This document shows, piece by piece, positions 1 through 11,800 of a stretch of DNA of 27,619 nucleotides; the first letter of the stretch is position 1; every line of letters starts with the position of its first letter. The position numbers and the translations under genes are program-made. This DNA is from Plakobranchus ocellatus (lineage: Eukaryota > Mollusca > Gastropoda > Plakobranchidae). The notes under the pieces were generated by a model. The model saw nothing but the letters and a program-made list of their open reading frames with translations. It was not told the origin of the DNA and did no database searches. The stretch covers positions 40,449 to 68,067 of the forward strand of contig BLXT01003118.1 in NCBI GenBank assembly GCA_019648995.1, in the 5' to 3' direction.

Positions 1-518
1 TTGGATTATTATGCCAGCTGAGTTCCAGTTGGTCAGATATACAGCTTTTGAAATCTAGGACAACTGGTGCAAAGCACTAAAAATCCTTTTCAAGTGATTT
101 AATAATCAGCGTCGAAATACTAGAGGTGGCACAGTCTTTTAATAGCTGACATGAAGGATTGTGTGTCATATTTACCATGTTTTACACAACAATCAGTACG
201 TTTATCACTCTACATTTACGAGTGTAGCCCTCATGATTTGTATAGCAATAGTCAGTAGAATCATACATGGTCATGTAATGCACCCCCCGTTCCCTTATCC
301 AAAAGAGCGTTCTCCAAACTTAATGTTAGCTGTAAAGTTGAACATATGAATTGCTGCTTCTGTATGCTTTAAAGCTTATAAATACTGTGATATGCCAAGT
401 TGGAAAGCAGTCTTGCAAAACGTTTCAGCAAAACTTTCGAATGTGCATTCAAGAAAAGTAAATCTATGAACGCTAGACTGCTAACCAACCTGTCACATTA
501 ACCTCTCTTATGCGCATG
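1..518. other. No gene recognised
   Basis: AT-rich sequence with only short chance open frames. A TATAAATA string at 377 has no gene that I can attach to it. Confidence 0.6.
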
Positions 519-630
519 TTGTCACAATACAACCTCGTGCGCGGGTATTACGCGCTGACCGATGGTTGTTACAATACAACCACGCGCGCCGGTATGACGC
601 ACACGTCGATGGTTGTTTCAAAACAACACA
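519..630. repeat. CpG-rich 47-bp tandem repeat with palindromic cores
   Basis: Units at 519-565 and 566-612 plus a partial third from 613. Each starts with the imperfect palindrome GTTGT-N6-ACAAC (spacers CACAAT, TACAAT, TTCAAA), followed by a CpG-dense stretch. The CpG density contrasts sharply with the flanks. Confidence 0.8.
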
Positions 631-951
631 GGCTATCACTCTATTCAATGGAAAATTTCTCAACTCTGGTGTGTCTAAGAGTCATGCTATCTGATTGGTT
701 AGATCCAATAATAACTACCAATCAAATTGCAGTTTATTTGAAGCACATGGGCCCACGCAAAGCCAAGTTACAGTGCAAGAAGTGAGAGGCACTGCGTGCG
801 ATCGTGATACTGTCTTGTTTAGTGCCTGGACCTGTGAATTAGGCCTGTTTTTATGGCTTGATTGACAGAAGAGGGAAGGGATGAGAGGGGCGTAATGACT
901 GATGATTATTTCAATATTCAATGGAATTTTTTGTGTTGTAATCACTGAAGG

Positions 952-1443
952 AAGAAGCTAGGCCTAGGCTAACTGAATGTTGAATGCAAAGGGGAGAAGG
1001 GGTGACGTGGTTATATTGAATGATGCCAGTGTGTACAAGACAAAGGGAGGATGGGATGAATCGGAGATAGAGAGAAGTGGGGTTGGGAGTGGTATAATTC
1101 AAGATGCTTGATTCAATGATAAAATTTTTAGTGATGCAATTTGATGAAAGAAGTTAGGCCTTAGCTAACCGAATGTTGAAGACAAAGGAGAGAAGGGATG
1201 ACGAGGTTGCCTGCGTGTACAAGACAAAGGGAGGATGGGATGCATCGGAGAGAGAGAGGTGGGGTTGGGAGTGGTATAATTCAAGTTGCTCAATTCAATG
1301 ATAAAATTTTCGGTGATGCAACTTGATGAAATAAGTTAGGCCTAAGCTAACTGAATGTTGAAGGCAAAGGGGAGAAGGGATGACACGGTTGTATTGAAGG
1401 ATGCCAGTGTGTACATAAAATTTTTGGTGATGCAATTTGATGA
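952..1443. repeat. Three-copy tandem repeat (196, 182 and 114 bp)
   Basis: Units begin AAGAAGCTAGGCC (952), AAGAAGTTAGGCC (1148) and AATAAGTTAGGCC (1330), and each ends in TTGATGA. The third lacks an internal block of about 70 bp, between GTGTACA and TAAAATTT. A degraded further copy may precede 952. Confidence 0.85.
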
Positions 1444-1568
1444 AAGAAGTTTGTTTTTGATGTCCAGCTTACACCGCGTCTGCTTTTTGTCTTTGCTATC
1501 TTATCTCATAAGTTACTTTGGTAAATAGACTGCGTCTAGGCCACACTTGGCACTGATTTAGCAGGTCT

Positions 1569-1792
1569 AGCCTGAGAGTACCGTTAGATTTCTAGATGCT
1601 AGCTGTATAAGTTACTCGACTCGTTATAGCAGTAACATCGTCACCGCTGCTGCTCATATAATACACAGCATTTTTGTAGCCTGAGAGTACCTTTAGATTT
1701 CTAGATGCTAGCTGTATAAGTTACTCGACTCGTTATACCAGTAACATCGTCACTGCTGCTGCTCATATAATATTAATACACAGCATTTTTGT
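1569..1792. repeat. 109-bp tandem duplication
   Basis: Two near-identical units (1569-1677 and 1678-1792) beginning AGCCTGAGAGTACC. I see three substitutions and a short TTAATA-type insertion in the second, so the duplication is recent. Confidence 0.9.
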
Positions 1793-2801
1793 AAGCTTTT
1801 ATTTTAGTCAGCTTGAGACACACCGATGAATACCGATATGGTTGAGATCATCGATCTAAGCAATCCAATGTTCTGAGAGTGCTAGCAACGCAAGATGATA
1901 GTAGTGCACCTACTGATCTCCTTCGTCGTTCTTTTTTTTTCCAATGTTTTCAACACAAAATAACTTTAAAACTTTTACAATTATGAACAATAAAATGCTT
2001 GTGGTGTCTGCTTTCAGAAAATATACTTTGTTATGTATAATCAAACAATCATAGGAGATAGAGCGTAAACAAACATGCACTGTCAGATTTGTACAGCTGG
2101 TTCAGCCAGTTACGTTTGCAAACAAAACTGCTAGGCAGCCGCCCACCGGGCGGTCTGATCTCGGGCCTCAGCCAGCGCATAAGCGGGGTTAAAGTATGGC
2201 CACTTAATATCGCAAAATCAAAACATGATATCTAGAGACCATTTGCAGCGCTTCACTGTCTACATTCATTGCTGAAACAGAACTGATCAACAAAGACTTT
2301 GCAACCATTATCCAAGATGGCAATTGATATGGATACAATTTTTCTCCAAAATGTAAAAAGATGTTGTTTTAAGTCAAAATTTTATTACATTTAGATCTAG
2401 ATCTAATGATCATGAGCCTACTGCAATAAGTTTAAATTGTTGCAATAGATTTTCTTAAAGACAATGATAATTAATGACCATTAAATTTTAGGTACATTCC
2501 GAACATCTTTATTTTGTTCGAAGGTGCAATTGTGGTGTGATACTAGTCTACAAATTTAACAAAATTTAAAATTTGGTGCCGGTAGGTAACTTACGCCTAC
2601 GGCTAGTGCCCGTACTTGATTTTGTGACCACTTATGACTAACTTTTATCAAAGATGTTGAATTAGAATTTCGATTTTCTATCTCTCATATCAATGCATAA
2701 ATAGAACCATGTTTGCTAGTCTTTAGTCGGTGAAAAAATTTGTTAACTTTGTGCGCTTATGTGTTACCGCACGCACTGTAGTTTGCAGACCCACGACTCC
2801 A
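1793..2801. other. Upstream region of the gene; no other gene seen
   Basis: Holds two GC-rich inverted repeats: CCGCCC-ACC-GGGCGG at 2139-2153 and an imperfect GCCGGTAGG/CCTACGGC stem at 2578-2603. The part just before 2802 has several CpGs and no TATA box and could be the promoter. Confidence 0.5.
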
Positions 2802-2876
2802 ATGCAAGCCGCCATGTTGATGACAGGTTTCAAGACTACAAAAGTGGAAACTACTCAAGATCGTGACGATAAAATA
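2802..2876 (+). CDS. Exon 1 (candidate first coding exon, residues 1-25)
   Basis: Proposed start exon. ATG at 2802 is the first in-frame ATG after an in-frame TAG near 2730. A second in-frame ATG at 2814 lies in an ideal context (GCCGCCATG) and may be the real start. The exon ends in phase 0 at a good donor (ATA|GTATGT), exactly the phase exon 2 needs. The peptide (containing FKTTKVETTQDRDDKI) could supply the first beta strand and turn missing from the ubiquitin-like domain in exon 2. The local sequence is richer in CpG than its surroundings. No transcript or homology evidence is available, so another upstream exon remains possible. Confidence 0.55.
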
Positions 2877-5800
2877 GTATGTAATTAACACGTTTGAAAC
2901 AGCTGAGTTGGAAAAATTTAAGCTTCTACTTTTATTAAAATAGAAATTAAACTTACACTTTTATGTTTTCGAAAAGTTAATCAATATGATATTTTAATCG
3001 AGTTCAGATTTAATAACTTATTTTCATTTCAAATTATCTTATTTTACCAATATGGCAATACGGCAATAACAAAACTAGGCTTTTATCGCGCCACACAAAA
3101 ACACAACTTCTTATGTACTTCAGTAAAATTTTGCAAAAGAGATAGAATAAAAAATGGAACAGATCTGTATTTAAAATTCATAATATAAGATGTTTATGGT
3201 GAGTAAAGCATAAATTATTGATAATAATCGTTATCTTAAAAAAGTTGTTTCGTTTCTTAAAAATATCTAATGATGAGTATTTTTGTTTCTTAAAAATCTC
3301 AATCTACAAGAGTTTTTAATATTTTTCATTTCCTTAACAATTATGTAAACAAATGTGTCGGGTCTGAACAAAAGAATCCATACGTTTGTTCAATAAATTA
3401 TATAGGTATATTTAGATTCTGAACTAATTATGATGCCTCAAGTCTAGAATTTTATTATTGGTGATCGATTTCAAGCTTTGTTTTTTTTTCATTTTGAGCT
3501 CTGTTTTAAATCAGGAGATGATTATCTACGTTCAGAACAGAGCGTTTCCGGTAGGTATACCTTTCCAATAAAGAAAAAAAAAATAATCAGATCTCTAGTT
3601 TCTGTTGACAGAAAGAATGTTTGGAATGAAAATGACAGTCTAAATTAAATATGGATGTAAAGTGAGTAATCTTGTTACGAGCCCTAAAGTTTTTGCCCAG
3701 CTCTGACTAAGTAATCTGACAGGGTATTGTACGCACTGAATTCCCCTGAGTGCTACATGCATGACCTGTTCATTGCACATACGGGGAATCTTCTGCATTC
3801 CAATCGCCCAATAATTTTCTTTGATTAAAATAAAACAATGTTGATGTCCAACTCCTTGTTCAAATTCAAAATAAAAGATAGTCCCTGTATAGTCTTTGTG
3901 TCAATACTCATTTATTTTTACCCATTGTTTTGCTATTAAATAATTCCTAAATGATAGGGTTTTTAACTTTGTATCGTTAGTTGTCAGATGTGTTTTCAAG
4001 TTAATAAGTTTTTAGAATGGAAGAGTAGGATATATGATAATATTTTTATATCTATTTTGTGTTTATGAAAGTCGTGTTATCATTGAATCTTTTCTGGTGC
4101 AGTCTGAGGTGTGGGTTTGCACATTCAGCCCACAGCCCTGCTAGTGTGAAGTGCTGTTATTCAAATTAAGCCTGTCAGCCCCCCTCACATATATATTAGA
4201 AAATTGGTTGTGATGAGGAAATACTGAAGATTTAGAAATAAATGCATTAATGGCTGAAAAGTTCCTAATAACCCTTATAATTCAAAGTAAACTGGCCTGT
4301 GATAACTTAACATGAATTTTACATTCTTTGCAGGAATGTTTCTTATGATTTTTTTTTACAATGAAATATAGCGAATAATGTGGGGATCAGTGAATACTTC
4401 AATAAAATGTTAAATGCTAAACCTACCGCAATAGTTTTTAACTTGTGCAAACAAATATTTTTGAAGATATTGATAACTAAGCCCTATTTGCAGCATAGAT
4501 CTATTTCTTAAGACCAGTCCACATGAGTTGAAAGTCACATTATAACAATTACAGATCTTTGATAAAGACATAAACTGCATTAAAATAGTAAAAACTAGAT
4601 AGAGGTAAGATAAAATGAAAAAAAAAATCTGAGCCTAAAAGATGAAAAAAAAAACTACAAGAATTTTTTCAACATTTTTTTGGGCAAAAATTATAATAAA
4701 AAGCCATGCTAAGTTTCAACTTACAATTTGAAAATTTAATATCACTTACATGAAGTGGTAAAACATGACTACATTTAGCTGCCCGTTTAAAAAAAAATAT
4801 TGTTGGACTTTTCTTTCATCTAAAAGAAGCTTGTTTTTTTCAATTTCTCATATATGGACTGTCTCATTATCTTAAGGCCATATGAGTCAGATGTTGCATA
4901 TTTAAATCCTTTTTGAGTGAAACAGATTTTTACGCAACTTGTTTTTTTTTTTTTTTTTTTTTCATTTCAATACTTTTTTCAGTATAAATTAAGATCTTCA
5001 TCTTTGTCCAGCATCAGTATAAGCAATTGCCAAAAGTGGACCCTAAAATTGTGTCATGTTTTTTTTACTGTGTTTTAAAAAAAGAAATCTATAATAGCAA
5101 GATGGAAAAGCCCAATCGAGTATCAGTCTACACGAGATCCATGTAAAAAAAAATTGGTCTCTGTGTCTTCACTTGGTGGTGAATGAGCTAAATTTGTTGA
5201 CTGGTGACCACTTTTTCAGTGATTTTGTCATCATATTTTTATGCCAAGGTTAATTTACACAGCAAGGATGCATCCAAAACTAACTTTTTAAACATACACC
5301 TTACTTCTTATGCCATTAAACTCACAAAATCAAAATTTATGTATTTATGAGTATTTATTATATTTTTTCAAATATGGGTTGCAGAAATCTTTTGCACATA
5401 ACAATGATGACGCTCTTGTTTTGGTATACCCTTGTATATCTGTTTCCAGTTATCACCTTTAGAGAGCTCATAGACTTTTTGAGGCTCTATGAATGACTTT
5501 ATTGATTGATTTCATGTGACTCTGCTACAATTGAGTACATTATTTGCATCAAACTCACTGACTTACCTGTTTTTTAAATCAATTTCCCAGCTAAAAACTT
5601 TTGTGACATCAGCCAAGCCTCGAGATAAAGTGGCCAGGGTTAGAGCCCAACTGTTGCATATTCTGTACGAGCTTGGAAAGGATGATCATCTCTTTCGTCT
5701 CCGTTTTAAGGGACAGATTTTGAGAGATGCTTTTACATTGGAGGATTATGCGATTTCTGACAATGCGGTCCTGACTATGGTGCCTGTTGGAAAATCTCAG

Positions 5801-8800
5801 GAGGTCTGTTTTTCTGATGAGGTTTTTTTTCTTTCTTCTATTTCTTAATAAACTGCTTTATTAAAATACAATAATTAACTTTCACATGTACTTTCAATGT
5901 CCTCTTTTTATTTTATACTAGTTCATAGAGGAAAAACAGAATAATCATCATTATTAATAATATTACTGTCTGATGGTCATAAATACAACTTTTTGCTAAT
6001 TGTTTTACCGTGGTAAATGACAATATTTGCAGTTTTCATCTTAAATCTTTCAAAAGATTATCAGGAATGTATTCATGACATTTATAAAAGATATTATTTT
6101 GAATCCCTACAGATGTTGATGGAGATTCGATCTGTCTCAAGCAGTGATCTCAGCCTAGACATTCATGGACAGCCAGCAGATGTGAAAAATGCGCTTGAGG
6201 CAGAAGTGAAAACATTTGACAGACGAGAAGCTATGGTAGTCAATTTCAAGGTAAAAGTCTAAAATAGTTATGTGCTGGACAATCTAGTTACCTTTTTAAA
6301 TTATATATTCTTCTGCGTGCAGGAACCGTCATAAATTTCCCATGAAAATAAGGAAAAGGCTTCTAGAAAGACTTAACTTATCTCTTAAATCAACTGGTTT
6401 AAATTAAAATTTTGAGGCTTTTCCTCTTTAAGAAGATTTTGTCAGTATGTGTTCAGAATATGTGCTTGCTCTGCTATAGCTTTTGATGAACATGCATCTT
6501 CAATCGACAGAAAAGATAAAAACTTTCTTCATATCTTAGGACAAAGCTCTTTCCTCATACCCACTGAAAGCTCAGTTGTTTATAATCATTGAGAGGCAGT
6601 CTGAGAAACTTTTTTTTCCTCTTTTGTTATGTACATGTTTTTCTCATTTTGACAGGCTCTGCTAAATGTGCACCTGCTGTTTGTGTTTCTGAGCATGCTG
6701 ACTGTCCACTGGTACAGCGTGTTCTGGCTGTTCCTGTGCTGGGTACTGGGTATCTGGTTTGTTCCCACTTACTCCAGGATTGGTGGCTTTGTGGGCAACA
6801 CTTCCCACTTGTAAGTTTGAGCTTTCTGTGAAAAATTTAAAATGGCAATTTTTTTTTTTCGTTTTATTTTAAATTCAAAAGTGAAAGAGAGGAAGTTATT
6901 CTTTCCTGATGAAAGCTGCTTGTATTGCAAAATCTTTCCAAATAATCAAAGAAAGTGGCTTAAAGTTAAATTTTTTTATTAAAAGTTTTTATATAATCTT
7001 AATCCATGAGCTTTTTGCACCAAATGGTGCATAATATTAAAAAAAATAAATCTAAAGCTTCAGCCTGTTTTTTTTTTCCATGAGGAAAAATATATATACA
7101 GTGGAGTCTGTTTAAAGTCAACTTCTTGGGACAGTCAAAATTGGTTGACTTTAAGCAAGAGTTGACTTTATCCATAGCAAAGAAATAGAAAAAAAAGGGG
7201 GGCTGCCGTAAGGAGTTGACTTTATTTAAGCAAATGTTTCCCTTAAGCATTTTGACTTTATCTGGATTCTACTGTAGTTTAACTTTTGTCAAAAAAAGAA
7301 AAGGGATTATTTGAAATATGCTTTCTAAGGACTCTAAATGTACATCTCTAGTCTCACAACAAACTGGGATGTTTTGGGGCAAGGAAAGTTCACAAATAGG
7401 CACAGTTATGATTATTATTGCTGTTTTATGCTAAGTTTCCAACATAATTTTATGGCACCAGTGGTTTAGATACAATTTTCATCAATGCAGAGAGCTCTTT
7501 AGAATGTTTAGAATGCATGAAATCCATATTTTTACTGCATTTTGTAGTGAATTTTATCATATCTTATTCTACTTCGTTCTCTATTTAAAGAAAAAAGAAA
7601 TATAACTTTAGAGCTTTGATGGCTGATAACTTGAGTGTTGTTTTGTTATTGAAATAATGTAAATCAAGGTGCGTAGAGGAAAAAAATTATCAGCTTACAC
7701 GGTAGAGATGGAGCAATATTTTGTATATTTATTGGTGATATATTGATTTTTGTTTCTTGACTAAATCAAACAAAAGTCTAAAATAAACTTTTGCTACTTT
7801 ATAATTTTTAGGTGCAAATTTTTAGAATTTGTATGCATGTATGATTTTCTTGTATACAGAAAAATCCAATTTTGCATTGGAGTTTTGGTGTTGTCAGTGA
7901 CTTGCCTGGCTGTAACTCTGTATTTCTGCATCTCAGGATGGATCTTTGTGGCAGTAAGTTCAATTATTTAACAAGGCATATGTGTATCAGTCTCCTAAAA
8001 TGAGTCAAGTTGTGGGTCTGCCTCAATGAGATCAACTTAAAATGTTAAAGTAAAGAAGTAAAAATTGCCCAGGCTTTATGTAAAGAAAGGCTTTCGCATG
8101 TCTATAGAAAATTCTCCACTTAGAGAGATGAGTAGTTTTTACCCCTTTAGTTAATGGTTTTCATTTAAAGTCAGTCATGCAAAAAGGCAACTCACTCATT
8201 TTGTGGGACTGTTATACGTATCACATTTCAGTCTCAGTTTATCTTGAAATTTGCTGTAATGAGTTGGATGTCATATCCAAATTATGCTGTGAGAAAAAAA
8301 AACAGTTTCAAGCATGTCTCTTTTTTTTTCCCTATTAAATACTTTTCCCGAAACTGCTCTGCAATCATCAGTTAATACAATTTGTTCACCCTGTTTTGCC
8401 TTCATTGTAGACAGGTGGTTGCTCGAACTGGGTGGAAGAAGGCCGATGCTCTCACAACAAAATCTTCACTGCAGCTTTCTTCACTGTGCATGCCCTGGCG
8501 CTTATCCTTACAATTGTAATGGGCGTTTTCATGCTGAGAAACTTCCGCATTGACGTTGGAGATTTGATTGAGAGATTCCTTGTCCAGGAGAGAAACATTG
8601 AGCAAGTTATGGCAATGGCAAGAAATGGAAAGTAAGCTAAAACTGCCTAGTTTTAAGTCATATTTGGGGGGGGGATTTCTCATAAGCACTATGTTTAAAA
8701 TAAAAATTTTAAAAAAAAGAGAGGAATGAATGTTGCTAACTTCATAAAATTACTTTCCTGCTCTTTAGCAAATCTACACAAGGCCTTACAGTGTCATGTA

Positions 8801-11800
8801 AGTGCTATTTTTTTTTTTTAGATTTTGTATTTTTCGCAAAATTTTTTTCATGTCTAGTACGGGTCAGGACAACTGGTTAAAACTTAATGGATTTAATATA
8901 TCTTGGACAGCTACCTCCGTATTTATGGTAGATACAATAAAAATATGCAAGGCGCTTGGTTTTTAGAGATAAACTGGTACAAAACATTTCAAATTGTCAC
9001 AGCCTTTCCCATATTTCAGTAACCTTTTCTGCCACAGACAGTCTCATTTTAATGATGATGATACCACATAAATAAATTTTTACATTAATCTTTTCTTTAA
9101 AAATTGGTGCTGACATGTTTTTCTTGTACCTATGTTAACTTTTTTTTTTAGTTCTGGTAAATAAAAGAAAAAAAAAATTGAAGATATAATTTACCTATAA
9201 TTGAATTCTAGGTAGTTGGAAAAAAAAAATTGAAGATATAATTTACCTATAATTGAATTCTAGGTAATTGGAACAATTAATCAAAGTACCATTGCCATAT
9301 GTCTATGAAAAATATTGCTGATCATAACCAAAAGAAAAAACAAATTGCAACAACAATTTTTTTTGCTTATCCCAATCGCATCTTATTCGATCTATCTTAC
9401 TTTATTGTTAGAATCAAGGAGAAGAGGGCAGCAGCATATGATCTAGCCGCAATGGCAGCTTCATCAGAGGACAACAAGTTCCGCATTGTCGCTGAAGGAG
9501 GGTAATGTCCTGTTTTTTTTTTTTTCTCTCTCTCTCTGCAAGAAGTGATAAAAACTTTTCAGTTCTATCAAATGAGAATTTGAGTAATCAAGTTTTCTTT
9601 TTTTTTTGTCTTTTTGGAGGAAAGGCTATTTCCAAATTATGCATTTTTCAAGTTATACAAAAAATATTTGTTTCTACTTCTTTCTATTGTTCTGTTTCAC
9701 TAGCTAAGTATTTGTTGCCTGTTTCAGAGATGAAGAAGACGTTCTTGGCTTGTTGTGCGGATAACCTTTCTTTCTAATATATTGCCTTTTTCAACTAGAA
9801 CTGCATACTGTTTTGTATTGCTATAGAATGATACTTCTTAGAGCAAAATTGAGTTCAATACTTTAAGAAAGCACTCCCATAAACGTCAAAGAACATCATA
9901 CACTGACATGGGAGTGTTTTGGTTTAAACAGTAGTTGTGGCAGTTTTACCTTGAAAGTAAATAAGAAAAAAACAGTTGCCAGCGAGAAATTATGTAACAT
10001 TAAGAACAGCATTAAATGGTAGAGAAAGTATATCAAAATGTTTGGCCATTATTTTGACTTTGTCAGTGTGTATGTTTTTTTCCTTGGTGCTGTGATGCTC
10101 ATCATTATTATAAATATACTTATGCACTAATCAAGCTGAAGAAAAATAAAAGAAATTTTTTCCTCTCTGCCAGGCTGGATGTTTTGACAACAATGATGTT
10201 GTCCAGGGATGAGCTTACGCAGGAACACTCAGTGGAAGCTTTGGCTGAGCTTCTCACAATTCCCACCATCCAGGTATGCTGACACGACATTTTCTTAATA
10301 TTTCTCTACAGTTTAACACAACTAATACTCAGTCATATTAAGGTATGGACTAGGATATTTTGAAAATGTAGTGGTATTAAGAGAAAAAAAAAAGAAAATT
10401 TAACGTGGGTGCATTGATTTAGCATTGTTTTTTTTTCAGAGGTATTTTCCTTTAATCTGCTTCTTTCAAGTCAAATTGTTGAACAGCTTTCATGAAAATG
10501 GACATGAAGCTTCACTCACTGCAGCTATGTTTCAAAGTTTCCTGTTTCAAAGTTTGCAGAAAAAAAGATATTTATGAAAAAACTTCTGACAAGAAGTTCT
10601 AAAACACATAGCCATATAAAATCTTTTCTTGTATTTTAAGTTATGTCGGTTTGTTCTTTTGATCTTAAAGTCAAGATTTTAGGCTTGGTTTTTCATTGGT
10701 TTTTCACTTCATGCAACGATTAATTTAAATATTCTTGCCGTGTTGGATAGATTGAACTTTTGCAATATGTCATAGTTGAAAAGGAATCAAGAAATATCTA
10801 AAGCCATGGCTTTATCAATACTGAAAACATCATGTAAAGAGTATTTTTATTTCTTTATTATAATAATCGCCAGTGATGTATTTGACATAATCTGTAATAT
10901 TGTATCACTCTCTATTAAGTTATTTCCAATCTTTGCTGCCCCATTGCAAGTATTTTATTGATCTTTTCCAATCATTGCTTTTAGCGAGTTGATATTTGCA
11001 TGAGAAATATAATAATAATCACCAAGACAAAAAATGAATTCACAGCAAGGATAAACAAGAATCAGGAGCATTGAATTAGCTGTCATCATTGTTACTATCA
11101 AAATTGATGTTAGGGGCATTAGTGGCCTGAGATTATCAGGGACCTTACTTTTGTAGTTTGAGCTAACAATTTAATGGTAGTCAAAAAACCTGAAGTCATC
11201 TAATGTTTTTAGGGGCTATAAGACATATCAGATATTATTGAAAACACTTTCATCGTAATCATAAATACTTTTTTATGCAGCCACTGTTTAAATAGCAAAA
11301 TTTTTTTGGTCTGTACAATCTCTTTCTGAATAAATGTTCAAATTTATACTTCAATTTACAGGACACATTTGTAGAGAGTGGTGGGGTTCGAACCCTAAGT
11401 GCAGTCTTACATTCACATGTGCCACGAGTGATGCAGGAAGCTGCCTTTGCCCTCTACACCATTGTGGCAGACTCTGAAGAGAATAAGTACTCTGTCGTAG
11501 ATGACCATGGGTGAGATGTTGGAGTATTCATTATTTAAAAAATTTAAAAACTTTTTTTTAATGTTATTTTTAAACTCTTTTTATTTATGGGTTTATGGAG
11601 ATTTGGTGTATTGAGTATTTGGATTGATGACCTTTGGACTGTTTTTTTTTTTTTTAATGAAAGGTGTATACATACATTTGAAATTGAAAACGACGGTGAA
11701 CAGTTCATGTTGTAACAAAGCTGTGGTATTGTATTGATTCTTTAAATGAAAAATCACTTCGATAGTCGGGAATATCTACTAAGTTAGAGAGCTCAGCATT

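Noticed and set aside
377-384. TATAAATA as a TATA box
   Set aside because: Perfect match but no gene follows at a suitable distance, and the sequence is AT-rich enough for chance.
3651-3668. ATG GAT GTA AA|GTGAGT as first exon
   Set aside because: A good donor, but it ends in phase 2. Joined to exon 2 it gives an immediate TAA stop.
5516-5590. Start of the gene at 5516, where the exon 2 frame opens
   Set aside because: The codon is GTG, not ATG. A good acceptor at 5590 cuts the frame, and the residues before it do not fit a ubiquitin-like strand.
6999-7250. 83-codon minus-strand frame in intron 4
   Set aside because: It lies mostly over the MITE and flanking intron and has no domain.
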